Assembly: GCF_014203365.1 (NCBI RefSeq)
Contig: NZ_JACHIS010000001.1
Location: forward strand, 4,650,001 to 4,714,000
Length of the DNA: 64,000 bases
Direction of reading: 5' to 3'
DNA from: Actinoalloteichus hymeniacidonis
GTDB taxonomy: Bacteria; Actinomycetota; Actinomycetes; Mycobacteriales; Pseudonocardiaceae
The notes beneath the pieces were generated by a model. It was not told the origin of the DNA, made no database searches, and saw nothing but the letters and a program-made list of their open reading frames with translations. Position numbers and translations under genes: made by a program. Each line of letters starts with the position of its first letter. Positions within the stretch are counted from its first letter, which is position 1. Positions 55,727-64,000 of this stretch are shown in pieces.

Positions 55727-58700
55727 TCAGCTGATAGGTGGCTCCCCGCAGTCGATTCGGATGTCGCGCACCGTGGTGTGCGCGTCGGGGAAGACGAGGT
55801 ACAGATCGACGGGTTCCGGGCGCGCGACCGCTGCGGTGGACTCGGATTGCCGACCCGCTCCGGCGAGATCGGTGTCGATCGGCCGCCACTGTGTTTCGGC
55901 GAGGACGTCGTGGAAACGGCGTCGATCGCCCGCCCCGGTCACCGTGAGCTCGGCCAGCAACGGCCCGGATGTCGGATCGCCGACCCGCAGTTGCACCCGA
56001 CCCGAGTTCGGATCGGCCCGGGACGCCGACAGCGTGCAGTGCAACGGGCCGCTGGGCAGCACCACGCGGTGGAAGGCGAGCCAGGAACCCGGTTCGGCGG
56101 CCTCCACCGCAGTGCCCCGGGTCCTGGTCTCGTCGACCAGCCTGCCGCCCTGGATCGCATCGAAGTCCACGGCTCGCACTCGCCTGCCCGCCAGGATCAC
56201 CGGGGCGATCTCGGTACCGAGTACGTCCAGATCGGCGTGGCTGCGCAGATCGGCGGAGGAAGCGCCGACCGACAGCCGGTGTCGCGAGCTCTCCACCACG
56301 GGTTTCGAGCTGGTGACGTCGAACAACGCCAGCTCTCGGATCGGGAGGTCGAACTCGACCGTCGTGCTCGCGCCCGCCGCGAGGTTGACCCGGCGGAACC
56401 CGCGCAGGGCGTGCAGCGGCTGGGTGGCCCGCGACCGTTCCTGGTGGGAGTACAACTGGACCACCTCGTCGCCCGGGCGCTCGCCGACGTTGGTCACCTG
56501 TACCCGGGCGGTGATCGTGTCCTCGGGTCCGGCCTCGTGGGCGTCGAGTTCCAGCGGTCCGTAGTGGAACTCGGTGTAGCTCAGGCCATGTCCGAACGGA
56601 TAGAGCGGGCTGCCCCGGTAGTACAGGTAGGTACTGCCCGAGGTGATGATGTCGTAGTCGAGCAGGTCGGGTAGTTCGTCGGTGGACCGATACCAGGTCT
56701 GCGGCAATCTTCCTGCGGGCGAGTAGTCGCCGAAGAGGACCTCCGCCAGCGCCGAACCGGCCTCCTGTCCGCCGTGCGCCGTCCAGACCACCGCAGGCAG
56801 ATTGCGGTCCGCCCACGGCACCGCGATGGGGTAGCTGCTGACCAGCACGAGGATCGTGCGTGGATTGGCGGCCCCGACCCGCCGCACCAGTTCCTCGTGT
56901 GCGGCTGGCAGTTCCAGCCGTTTGCGGTCCTCGGTCTCCCGACCGTTGATGTGCGGATCGTTGCCGATCACGAGCACCGCGACGTCGGCGGCGGAGGCGG
57001 CCTCGATCGCGGTCTCCAGGCCGGGTCGATCGACCCGCAGCGTGAAGGGAGTCGCCTCGGCGGGGTCGGACCGATCGGCGCGCAACACCCCGTCGGCGTC
57101 GACCCGTACCCACTTGGCGAGCGCCTGGTTGAACAGTCCGTGCTGCTCGTCGCCGATGGGGGTGAGTTCGAAGGTCTCGTGCACGACCCATTCGCCGGGC
57201 ATCGCCCGGTCGTTGACCAGGCTTCCGTCGGAGCGCGCCGAGACGTAGCGACCGTTGGCCGCCGCCCGCAGCGTGCGTACGCCCTCGCCCCAGTCGAACA
57301 GATCGAAGCCGCAGTCCGCACCCGATGCCGCACCCGCCGCCGCGAGGCGCAGCACCGCCCCGTCCTCGGCCGCGCCCGCACGGACCACCTCGCCGTCGGG
57401 CGTGACGAGGGCGATGCGGTCGACGCCCTCCACGACGACGACCTCGGCCTCGGAGAGGTCGGCCAGGCCGCCGGCCGGGGTCACCTGGTACGGCAGGGTT
57501 CCGCTGTACCAATCCTCGTAGAGGGTGTCGGCGTGAGTGCCGATCACGGCGATTCGGCGGCATTCGGATCGGCGCAGCGGCAGCAGGTCCCGCTCGTTGC
57601 GCAACAGCACGATCGCCTCGCGCGCGGCCTGCCTGGCCAGTTCGCGGTGGGCCTGCGCGCCGATCGCGTCCTCGGTGATGGCGGCGAAGGGGTTGTCCGC
57701 CGTGGGGCCAGTCGCCGCTGTCTCGGTGCCGGTCGGCGGGTCGAACTCGCCGAGTCGCAGCCGGAGCAGCAGCAGCCGGCGTACCGCTCGGTCCACATCG
57801 GCCTCGGTGATCAGCCCACGTTGCAGGGCCGTGCGCAGGTGGCCTGCGGTGAACTCGGAATCGGTGTCGTGGTCGGTGAAGCTGTCCACACCGGCGAGCA
57901 GCGCTGCGGCCTGCCCTGCGGGTTGGTCGGGGTAGTACTGCTGGATGCCCGCGATGTTCGAGGGCGCGTGGGCGTCGCTGAACACCACGACCTCGCCGTC
58001 CGCCCAACCACGCAGGGTGTCGAGCAGGGCGCCGTCCAGATGGGCGGGCCTGCCGTTGACCAGGTTGTAGGAGGGCATCACGCCCACCGCGACTCCGGCC
58101 TGGATCGCCGCGCGGAACGCGGGCAACTCGTACTCGTGCAGCACGCGCGGTCGGAGGCCGGAGGAGGTGGTGTCGCGGTCGGTCTCGTTGTTGTAGCCCA
58201 GGAAGTGCTTGAGCGTCGGCGCCGTCTTGAGATAGACCGGATGGTCACCGCGCAGGCCGCCCGCGTAGGCCACCGAGAGGATCCCGGTGAGCAGTGGGTC
58301 CTCGGCATAGCCCTCCTCGTTGCGCCCCCAGCGCGGGTCGCGCAGCAGGTTCACCACCGGCGCCCATACGTTGAGTCCGCCTCGGATCGGGTCTCGGCGG
58401 TGAAATCCTCGGACCTCGTCGCCGACCACCGAACCGATTCGTCGCAGCAGTGCGGGGTTCCAGGTCGCGCCCAGGCCGACCGCCTGGGGGAAGACCGTCG
58501 CCGGGCCGAGCCAGGCCAGCCCGTGTAGTGCTTCCAGACCGGTGTGGAAGGAGGCCAGCCCCGCCGCTGGCACGGCAGGCTGGAATTGGTGCAACATCAA
58601 CAATCGGGTGTCGAGATCCAGCAGTGCGAGCAAGGCCGCCACCCGACGTGCGGGTGGCAGGGCTGGATCCAGGTGGGGTGGGGTGTCGGGTCGGCCTTCG

Positions 58701-58729
58701 ATCGAATCATCGGGCTGATCCGGGCTCAC
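55727..58729 (-). CDS. Multidomain glycoside hydrolase family 3 (beta-glucosidase type)
   Basis: A 1000-aa GH3 enzyme without a signal peptide. The N-terminal barrel contains RDPRWGRNEEGYAEDPLLTG, KHFLGYNN and the nucleophile Asp252 in EVVVFSDAHAPSNI. The second domain begins near IVLLRNERDLLPL. Within it, about residues 475-590 form an inserted beta-trefoil/fascin-like segment (GFDLFDWGEGVRTLRAAANG, then RYVSARSDGSLVNDRAMPGE). The fibronectin III-like domain (YPFGHGLSYTEFHYG) and a C-terminal beta-rich segment resembling CBM6 follow. It would cut glucose from the backbone of imported oligosaccharides. GTG at 58729 has GGAGG seven bases upstream; further upstream extension is spurious. Confidence 0.9.
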   Translation of the reverse strand: MSPDQPDDSIEGRPDTPPHLDPALPPARRVAALLALLDLDTRLLMLHQFQPAVPAAGLASFHTGLEALHGLAWLGPATVFPQAVGLGATWNPALLRRIGSVVGDEVRGFHRRDPIRGGLNVWAPVVNLLRDPRWGRNEEGYAEDPLLTGILSVAYAGGLRGDHPVYLKTAPTLKHFLGYNNETDRDTTSSGLRPRVLHEYELPAFRAAIQAGVAVGVMPSYNLVNGRPAHLDGALLDTLRGWADGEVVVFSDAHAPSNIAGIQQYYPDQPAGQAAALLAGVDSFTDHDTDSEFTAGHLRTALQRGLITEADVDRAVRRLLLLRLRLGEFDPPTGTETAATGPTADNPFAAITEDAIGAQAHRELARQAAREAIVLLRNERDLLPLRRSECRRIAVIGTHADTLYEDWYSGTLPYQVTPAGGLADLSEAEVVVVEGVDRIALVTPDGEVVRAGAAEDGAVLRLAAAGAASGADCGFDLFDWGEGVRTLRAAANGRYVSARSDGSLVNDRAMPGEWVVHETFELTPIGDEQHGLFNQALAKWVRVDADGVLRADRSDPAEATPFTLRVDRPGLETAIEAASAADVAVLVIGNDPHINGRETEDRKRLELPAAHEELVRRVGAANPRTILVLVSSYPIAVPWADRNLPAVVWTAHGGQEAGSALAEVLFGDYSPAGRLPQTWYRSTDELPDLLDYDIITSGSTYLYYRGSPLYPFGHGLSYTEFHYGPLELDAHEAGPEDTITARVQVTNVGERPGDEVVQLYSHQERSRATQPLHALRGFRRVNLAAGASTTVEFDLPIRELALFDVTSSKPVVESSRHRLSVGASSADLRSHADLDVLGTEIAPVILAGRRVRAVDFDAIQGGRLVDETRTRGTAVEAAEPGSWLAFHRVVLPSGPLHCTLSASRADPNSGRVQLRVGDPTSGPLLAELTVTGAGDRRRFHDVLAETQWRPIDTDLAGAGRQSESTAAVARPEPVDLYLVFPDAHTTVRDIRIDCGEPPIS

Positions 58730-58777
58730 GGACGGACCTCCTGGTGAACGGATGACGAAGAACGTGACATATCGGGG

Positions 58778-58913
58778 TATTCGACGATCCATCGATTCGT
58801 ATTCGATATTCCGTCGAATCAAGCCGAGAATTCATCGAATGAGTAGTCGAATCGCTTCGATCGAAGCGTTCCAGCAGGCTGCGTTCGACATCATTGCCTG
58901 CTATTCGACGATC
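58778..58913. promoter_or_regulatory. TCGAAT-rich promoter region of GH3 with operator-like repeats
   Basis: This comparatively AT-rich stretch carries many ATTCGA/TCGAAT units. GTCGAATCGCTTCGAT at 58846-58861 matches 14 of 16 bases of the GH31 operator. TATTCGACGATC occurs twice in direct orientation, at 58778-58789 and 58902-58913. It is the likely promoter/operator of GH3 and the site of LacI-family binding. Confidence 0.55.
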
Positions 58914-58988
58914 GGGGGAGGAGATTCGCTGCATATCGAATCCCCGCCGTCGAAGGTGTGGCAGAGGTCAGGTTGCCGGTACGGCCGT

Positions 58989-59906
58989 TCAGTCCAGGTG
59001 GGACGGTGCGGCAGCCGCCGCTTGCGCCGCACCGTCCCGGTCCAGGTGCCCGTCGGCGACCACGATCAGCAGCCTGCGGGCCACCGAGTGACCGGGGGCG
59101 AGTCGAATCGGCGTGTCGACGGCCAGTGAGGATCCGATCCCGGGGTAGTCGGCCACGCGCACGAACCACGGGTTGGCGGCGGTCTGGGGATCGGCTCCCC
59201 GGAAGACCAGCGTGTACGCACCGCCTGCCGAATCCTGGCCGCGAACGGCCAACCACGGGCTGACCGATTCGTGCACGGCCGCCTCCCCGGTGGAATCGGC
59301 GGTGAAGACCGTCGGCTCGGTGGTTGCGGACGGCAGCCGCCAGAAGAAGCCGCCGTAGCCGCCGCCGACCTTGCCGTTGGTGGCCGGGCTACCTAGTTCG
59401 ATCTCGCGTTCAGTGGCGTTGACCAGCTCGAAGGCGAAATCCAGGACCCAGGCGTCGTCGGGTTCGGCGGGTTGACGCAGGACGATCCGGCGCTGCTCGC
59501 GGATCAGCAACTCGTTGGCCGGACTCCGCCAGTGCAGTTCCTCGACCAGCCGCGACGGCGTCGTCCGCGCAGCATCGGATTCGGAGATCGCGGGCTGCCG
59601 TTCGATACGACCGTGGTCGTCCAGCCAGGTCGGCCCGCCGTCTCGCAGGAAGGTTCGGCCACCCCAGAAGTTGGTCTTCTCGACATCCTGCAACGCCACC
59701 GAGACGCCGAGGTGCCAGGGGTGATCGTCCGGTGCCGCCTCGGTCACCACGGTGCCCCGGCTGGTGCGCACCGGGTGCAGATACGGGCGCGGGCCCTGTG
59801 TCGCGATCAGTGTCGGATCGGCCACCACGTACTCGACCACCGGATCTGCGGCGATGTGCAGCTTGATCACGGTGCTCGCCCCGGTGGGCGTAGCTGGCGT
59901 GGGCAT
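58989..59906 (-). CDS. PmoA-family (DUF6807) protein
   Basis: A 305-aa protein of the family automatically labelled methane oxygenase PmoA, unrelated to particulate methane monooxygenase. It typically occurs in plant-polysaccharide clusters. Characteristic segments are GPRPYLHPVRTSRGTVVTEA, DDHPWHLGVSVALQDVEKTN and NFWGGRTFLRDGGPTW, then GSPATNGKVGGGYGGFFWRL. The biochemical role is unknown. There is no signal peptide. ATG at 59906 is preceded by GGTGAGG. It lies upstream of GH3 and divergent from GH9. Confidence 0.85.
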   Translation of the reverse strand: MPTPATPTGASTVIKLHIAADPVVEYVVADPTLIATQGPRPYLHPVRTSRGTVVTEAAPDDHPWHLGVSVALQDVEKTNFWGGRTFLRDGGPTWLDDHGRIERQPAISESDAARTTPSRLVEELHWRSPANELLIREQRRIVLRQPAEPDDAWVLDFAFELVNATEREIELGSPATNGKVGGGYGGFFWRLPSATTEPTVFTADSTGEAAVHESVSPWLAVRGQDSAGGAYTLVFRGADPQTAANPWFVRVADYPGIGSSLAVDTPIRLAPGHSVARRLLIVVADGHLDRDGAAQAAAAAPSHLD

Positions 59907-59953
59907 CTTCGACCTCACCTCGACAGAACGGGCGGCGCCCACCCTCCCCCTCC

Positions 59954-59967
59954 GGAAAGCGCTTGCC
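59954..59967. promoter_or_regulatory. LacI/GalR-type operator before the PmoA-family gene
   Basis: GGAAAGCGCTTGCC, a nearly symmetrical sequence with an AAGCGCTT core, lies 48 bp upstream of the start at 59906. It matches the general LacI/GalR operator style (CG centre). Confidence 0.6.
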
Positions 59968-60165
59968 GAAGGTAGGAGAGGACGCGCCGCATTGTCAAAC
60001 ACGACGATCTTGCCGATCGGTGCGCGGATCACGGCATCTCCTCGACCACCATCAGCGCGCCCACTCCCGATGTGGTCGAACAATCGAAACGCATCGACCC
60101 GGATCGCCCGATGGATCCGCTCCGGCACGGAACGAACCCGGGGGTGAATACCGGTCCCACTGTTC

Positions 60166-60177
60166 GGGAGCGCTCCC
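60166..60177. promoter_or_regulatory. CebR-type box 1
   Basis: GGGAGCGCTCCC, the core of the Streptomyces CebR operator TGGGAGCGCTCCCA (13 of 14 when flanks are counted). Confidence 0.7.
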
Positions 60178-60378
60178 AAGGTAACACCTTTCTTGAGTTT
60201 CGACTGCGCCGATCGATTGCAGATCCGCGAACGCCCTCGCGCTCCCCTTGCTACTCGAATCGACATCGAACGGCTTCCACCAGCCAGTACCGCAGCGGAG
60301 TACGTCCGTTCTCAGAATTCGTTATTGACATCGCGGCAATCCGGGCGCAACCATCTTCGTCATCGAGACGTTTCCGCA

Positions 60379-60392
60379 TGGGAGCGCTCCCG
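60379..60392 (+). promoter_or_regulatory. CebR-type box 2
   Basis: TGGGAGCGCTCCCG, 13 of 14 matches to the CebR consensus, about 85 bp before the GH9 start codon. Its location fits a repressor site over the cellulase promoter. Confidence 0.75.
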
Positions 60393-60477
60393 GACTATCG
60401 GTCACCGCAGATCGAAGCCTGGCGAGGACCGAGTGCGTCACCGAATCCCTCACTGACGCGATGGAAGGAACGAGCCA

Positions 60478-63060
60478 GTGCGCCGATCATCCCGCCGTCG
60501 ATCCGTCCCGCTTCTCGCCGCCGCCGTAGCCCTGCCGATCTTCGGGATACTGCCGCCCGCCACGGCGCAGGAGGACACCGAACAGATCGACAACGGCCAC
60601 TTCACCGACAGCACCGACCCCTGGTGGTGGACCGCCACCGCGCCCGCCGAGCTCACCGATGGCCGGCTCTGCGCCGCCGTGGACGGCGATACCGCCAATC
60701 CGTGGGACGCCATCGTCGGTCACCACGACATCCGACTCGAGACCGACGAGTCCTATGCGCTCTCCTTCGTGGCCAGCGCATCGATCCCCACCGTCATGGG
60801 GACCAATGTGCAGCTCGCCGAGGAGCCCTACACCAAGGAGCTCGCCGAGCGCACCGTGCTGACCACCGAGCCCACCGAGTTCTCCTATGCCTTCACCTCG
60901 GGCGCCGATATCGAGGCCGCCCAACTCAGTTTCGAGCTCGGCGGCTCCACCGAATCGTGGACCTTCTGCCTGGACGACGTGTCCCTGCGCGGCGGTGAGC
61001 CGCCACCGCCCTACGAACCCGACACCGGTCCCCGGGTCCGGGTGAACCAGGTCGGATACCTGCCCGCCGGACCCAAGAACGCCACGCTGGTCACCGACGT
61101 GACCGAGGCGCTGCCGTGGCAGTTGACCGGCGCGGACGGCACCGTGGTCGCGGAGGGTCAGACCACGCCGCAGGGCATCGACCCCAGTTCCGACCAGGCC
61201 ACCCACGGGATCGACTTCGGCGTCGTCACCACCGCGCACACCGGTCTCACCCTGACCGCCGACGGCGAGACCAGTCATCCTTTCGACATCGACGCCGATC
61301 TCTACGACACGCTGCGCACCGACGCGCTCGCTTTCTTCTATCACCAACGCAGCGGCATCGAGATCGACGCGGAGTACGTCGGCGAGGACTACGCACGCCC
61401 CGCCGGACACCTGGGCGTCGCCCCCAACCTCGGCGACCTGGAAGTGCCCTGCCAGCCCGGGGTGTGCGACTACACCTTGGACGTCAGCGGCGGCTGGTAC
61501 GACGCGGGCGATCACGGCAAGTACGTGGTCAACGGCGGCATCTCGGCGGCCCAGGTGATGAGCATCTACGAGCGGGCGCTGACGCTGGGAGACACCGCCG
61601 CCGTCGCAGATGGGACCTCGGCGATCCCCGAGCAGGCCAACGGCGTCCCCGATGTGCTCGACGAGGCACGCTGGCAGCTCGAGTTCCTGCTCTCCATGCA
61701 GGTTCCGCAGGGCGAGGAGCTGGCAGGACTGGTCCACCACAAGATCCACGACGACGCGTGGACCGGGCTGCCGCTGGCGCCGCATCGCGATCCGCAGACC
61801 CGTGAGCTGCACCCGGTGTCGACCGCCGCGACGCTGAACCTGGCCGCGGCGGGCGCGCAGTGCGCCCGATTGTTCGCCGAGTACGACGCGGAGTTCGCCG
61901 ATCGGTGCCGCACCGCTGCCGAGACGGCATGGGAGGCCGCACACGCCCATCCGATCCACTACGCCGACCCGGAGGACGGTATCGGCGGCGGCGCCTACAG
62001 CGACAACGACGTGACCGATGAGTTCTACTGGGCGGCGGCCGAGTTGTTCCTGGCCACCGGTTCGGCCGAATACCTCGACGCCGTGACCTCCTCGGAACAC
62101 CACGGCGAGCAGGCCTTCACCGATGGCGGCTTCAGCTGGGGCAGCACCGCACCGCTGGGCCTGCTCAACCTCGCCACCGTGCCCAGCGACCTGCCCGAAG
62201 CCGAACTCGCCCTCGTCCGCGACGCGGTCGTCCAGGGGGCGCAGCGCTACGCCGACACCGCGAGCGACGAGGTCTACGGGCTGCCCTACGCCCCGGCGGA
62301 GCACGCCTACGTCTGGGGCTCCAACAGCCAGGTGCTCAACAACATGGTCGTGCTGGGCACCGCCTACGACCTGACCGGCGAGCCGGAGTTCCGGGACGCG
62401 GTTCTGACGGGTTGGGACTACCTGCTCGGGGCGAACCCGCTCAACATCTCCTACGTGACCGGGTACGGCGAGTACGACGCACGCAACCAACATCACCGGT
62501 TCTGGGCCAACCAGCTCGACCCGTCCCTGCCCAATCCGCCTGCCGGTTCGGTCGCGGGCGGCCCGAATGTGAGCCTGGACGACCCGGTGGCCGCCGACGC
62601 ACTCGCGGGCTGCGCCCCCGCCTTCTGCTACATCGACGACATCGAGTCGTGGTCCACCAACGAGGTCACCATCAACTGGAACGCTCCGCTGGCCTGGGCG
62701 GCCGCGTTCACCGCCGATGTGGCCGACCCGGTGGGCACGCCGGAGCCGTCCTGCACGGTCTCCTACCTGGTGGACAGCCAGTGGGACGACGGCTTCACCG
62801 CCCGAGTCCGGATCACCAATACCGGCGAGGAGCCGTTGACCGGCTGGACGTTGAGTTGGAACTTCGACGGCGATCAGCAGGTGACCCACGCCTGGAACAC
62901 CCGACTCGTCCAGCGCTCGGCCGAGATCACGGCCACCGACATCGGGTGGAACGGCGCGATCGAGGTCGGTGGGTCCGAGTCCTTCGGCTTCAACGGGTCG
63001 TTCAGCGGTACCAATGCGAGCCCGAGGGCGTTCGCCCTCAACGGAGCCGCCTGCCGATGA
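60478..63060 (+). CDS. Secreted GH9 cellulase with CBM4 and CBM2 modules
   Basis: An 860-aa extracellular endoglucanase. The signal peptide (RRSSRRRSVPLLAAAVALPI) ends near residue 30. In order follow a CBM4/9-like module (about 35-175), an Ig-like CelD_N domain (about 182-275, from PRVRVNQVGYLPAGPKNATL), the GH9 catalytic domain (about 280-750) and a C-terminal CBM2 (about 757-860, from CTVSYLVDSQWDDGFTARVR). Catalytic Asp342/Asp345 lie in SGGWYDAGDHGKY and the proton donor Glu729 in STNEVTINWNAPL. It would attack cellulose or xyloglucan outside the cell and feed oligosaccharides to the ABC system. The GTG start is preceded by GGAAGGA. Two CebR-like boxes lie upstream. Confidence 0.95.
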   Translation: MRRSSRRRSVPLLAAAVALPIFGILPPATAQEDTEQIDNGHFTDSTDPWWWTATAPAELTDGRLCAAVDGDTANPWDAIVGHHDIRLETDESYALSFVASASIPTVMGTNVQLAEEPYTKELAERTVLTTEPTEFSYAFTSGADIEAAQLSFELGGSTESWTFCLDDVSLRGGEPPPPYEPDTGPRVRVNQVGYLPAGPKNATLVTDVTEALPWQLTGADGTVVAEGQTTPQGIDPSSDQATHGIDFGVVTTAHTGLTLTADGETSHPFDIDADLYDTLRTDALAFFYHQRSGIEIDAEYVGEDYARPAGHLGVAPNLGDLEVPCQPGVCDYTLDVSGGWYDAGDHGKYVVNGGISAAQVMSIYERALTLGDTAAVADGTSAIPEQANGVPDVLDEARWQLEFLLSMQVPQGEELAGLVHHKIHDDAWTGLPLAPHRDPQTRELHPVSTAATLNLAAAGAQCARLFAEYDAEFADRCRTAAETAWEAAHAHPIHYADPEDGIGGGAYSDNDVTDEFYWAAAELFLATGSAEYLDAVTSSEHHGEQAFTDGGFSWGSTAPLGLLNLATVPSDLPEAELALVRDAVVQGAQRYADTASDEVYGLPYAPAEHAYVWGSNSQVLNNMVVLGTAYDLTGEPEFRDAVLTGWDYLLGANPLNISYVTGYGEYDARNQHHRFWANQLDPSLPNPPAGSVAGGPNVSLDDPVAADALAGCAPAFCYIDDIESWSTNEVTINWNAPLAWAAAFTADVADPVGTPEPSCTVSYLVDSQWDDGFTARVRITNTGEEPLTGWTLSWNFDGDQQVTHAWNTRLVQRSAEITATDIGWNGAIEVGGSESFGFNGSFSGTNASPRAFALNGAACR

Positions 63061-63079
63061 GGTCGGCGGGCCGATGACG

Positions 63080-63112
63080 GCGGGACCCGGCGTGCCAGGC
63101 GCCGGGTCCCGC
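63080..63112 (+). terminator. 13-bp hairpin terminator after GH9
   Basis: GCGGGACCCGGCG / CGCCGGGTCCCGC, a perfect stem with a 7-nt loop followed by TTT, 20 nt after the GH9 stop. Confidence 0.9.
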
Positions 63113-63163
63113 TTTCACCTGTAGGTCGTGCGGGTCTGCCAGCCCGTCGGGCAGGGCGAGCCG

Positions 63164-63559
63164 TCAGTCGAGCAGTCCTTGTTCGCGGAAATGGTCGAAG
63201 GCGATCTTGTCCACCGCCGAGACCCGGTCCCGGTCGGCATAGGAGAGCAGCGCGATCTCCTCGATCTCCATGGAGGCGATGGGCGTGCCGACGACGTCCG
63301 CCGTGTAGCAGGTGATGCGCACGAGATCGCCGATCGGCCTGTTGTGGGCCTGGGCCTCGAAGGTGCCGACATGCACCGCGGTCGCGGGCTCGACGTCGAC
63401 CGACAGTTCCTCTCGGACCTCCCGGATCAGGGTGTCCAGGTCGCTCTCGCCGGGTTCGCGTTTGCCGCCGGGGAAGTAGAAGGTGTCCCGCCCCCTCGTA
63501 CGGGCGCTGAGGACCCGTCCGTTCTCGAACCTGATCCAGGCGATCTTGTCGATCATCAT
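63164..63559 (-). CDS. NUDIX hydrolase
   Basis: A 131-aa NUDIX protein. The Nudix box is GGKREPGESDLDTLIREVRE followed by ELSVDV; the final Gly of the consensus is Ser, and the catalytic REVREEL is intact. The N-terminus IDKIAWIRFENGRVLSARTR is typical. The substrate (oxidised nucleotide or other) is not predictable. Tandem ATGs at 63559 and 63556 are both possible starts. It converges on GH9 and is divergent from the copper chaperone gene. Confidence 0.92.
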   Translation of the reverse strand: MMIDKIAWIRFENGRVLSARTRGRDTFYFPGGKREPGESDLDTLIREVREELSVDVEPATAVHVGTFEAQAHNRPIGDLVRITCYTADVVGTPIASMEIEEIALLSYADRDRVSAVDKIAFDHFREQGLLD

Positions 63560-63883
63560 CTTCGAACCATCCTGGGAATCGCACGCGCCGCTGCCTGCGC
63601 CCATCCTGCCCGGCGGCGGGGCGAGCGGTTCATCTCACCCGCCGTCGCGCGGTGCGTGACGAGGTCCCGTCGAGGGGTCGAGCCGGCCGATATCGCCTGA
63701 TCGTGGAGATACCCCCTGGGCCTACGCTGCACAATCGCGGCGTGGCGTGCGGTGTCGCGATCATGAGACGCGGTTGCCATCCATACCCCTCGGGGGTAGG
63801 GTTTTTCGGGGATGGGCGAGCGCATCGAACGGCATCGCCGTCGATCGGCGCCCGAGGACACCGGGCACATCGAGGAGAACGAC
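63560..63883. other. Intergenic region with copper-responsive promoter
   Basis: 324 bp between the NUDIX and copper chaperone genes. No gene is seen. It contains the CsoR-like palindrome at 63784 and a second weaker run ATACCCCCTGGGCCTA near 63709. Confidence 0.6.
63784..63798 (+). promoter_or_regulatory. CsoR-like operator
   Basis: TACCCCTCGGGGGTA, a near-perfect palindrome of the TACCCC-N-GGGGTA type used by copper-sensing CsoR repressors, 86 bp before the chaperone start codon. Confidence 0.7.
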
Positions 63884-64000
63884 ATGACCACCAGCACCTA
63901 CACCGTCACCGGCATGACCTGCGGGCACTGCGCGTCCTCGGTGAAGGAGGAGGTCGGCGAACTCGCGGGCGTCACCGGCATCGAGGTCGACGTCGCGACC
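63884..64000 (+). CDS. Heavy-metal-associated domain protein (copper chaperone CopZ-like), N-terminal part
   Basis: Partial; 39 residues are visible before the window ends. MTTSTYTVTGMTCGHCASSV contains the GMTCxHC copper-binding motif at the start of an HMA ferredoxin-like fold. It may be a free chaperone or the first domain of a CopA-type ATPase. GAGGAG lies six bases before the ATG. The CsoR-like site upstream supports copper induction. Confidence 0.9.
   Translation, partial: MTTSTYTVTGMTCGHCASSVKEEVGELAGVTGIEVDVAT

Larger units (their letters stand above)
59907..60477. promoter_or_regulatory. Divergent regulatory region between PmoA-family and GH9 genes
   Basis: 571 bp with no convincing gene. 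It holds three LacI-type palindromes (annotated separately) and a TCGAATCGACATCGA sequence near 60255-60269 that resembles half of the GH31 operator. The spread of sites suggests control of both promoters by cellobiose/xyloglucan signals. Confidence 0.6.

Noticed and set aside
55641-58007. 788-aa minus-strand frame overlapping GH3
   Set aside because: An Arg/Gly/Pro-rich shadow of the GH3 gene in another frame; no domain and no plausible start.
60487-62889. 800-aa minus-strand frame opposite GH9
   Set aside because: A common artefact of high-GC antisense frames; the plus-strand GH9 has complete domains and a ribosome site.

Overview
The window is high-GC DNA (roughly 68-70% by eye). It has dense gene packing, many GTG starts and many 4-nt ATGA/GTGA overlaps. 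Its gene order is typical of actinomycetes: large NAD-glutamate dehydrogenase, TPR protein, EttA, Ssb paralogue, CopD/CtaG fusion. A Pseudonocardiaceae-like actinomycete (for example the Actinoalloteichus/Saccharopolyspora group) is the best guess. This is an inference from gene content, not a database result.

Layout. 1-11011 is a core-like block: a partial glutamate dehydrogenase, a very long disordered TPR protein co-transcribed with EttA, an Ssb paralogue, a copper/cytochrome-oxidase assembly fusion and a tRNA-Arg(TCT). 11123-27654 carries two secreted S33 peptidase-type hydrolases plus a decayed duplicate of one of them, two two-component systems, a MarR-controlled four-gene redox operon (LLM oxidoreductase, F420-type reductase, pirin, GNAT), an HTH/hydrolase/DUF4180 operon, and a second LLM oxidoreductase.

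27694-34864 is the most interesting region: a complete lasso-peptide biosynthetic cluster. Its 42-aa precursor (33495-33623) is too short to appear among the longer open reading frames. The predicted core GRPGWGFEADWTCVMLC closely resembles LP2006, the class IV lasso peptide with a Gly1-Glu8 ring and a tail disulfide. Behind it on the minus strand follow a flavin reductase, the cyclase (C), the leader-binding protein (B1), the leader peptidase (B2), a MauE/DoxX-like membrane protein and an ABC exporter. A SARP regulator and a possible 49-aa gene lie upstream. The flavin reductase and the MauE-like protein are not part of the minimal lasso set and may relate to redox or disulfide chemistry.

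34987-46667 is accessory: a class A beta-lactamase with an unusual omega loop, hydrolases, a ferredoxin-reductase-type flavoprotein with a LysR regulator, a tail-anchored PP2C phosphatase, a MazG-like pyrophosphohydrolase, a TetR/carboxylesterase pair and an ArsR/SRPBCC pair with a perfect palindromic operator.

46688-63060 is a carbohydrate locus: GH31, solute-binding protein, two permeases and GH42 in one operon, then a LacI regulator, a multidomain GH3, a PmoA-family protein and a secreted GH9 cellulase with CBM4 and CBM2 modules. The alpha-xylosidase-like, beta-galactosidase and beta-glucosidase set fits xyloglucan-oligosaccharide breakdown. A 16-bp palindrome before the GH31 operon recurs in degenerate form before GH3. 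Two CebR-type boxes precede GH9. The window ends with a NUDIX hydrolase and the start of a copper chaperone gene behind a CsoR-like operator.
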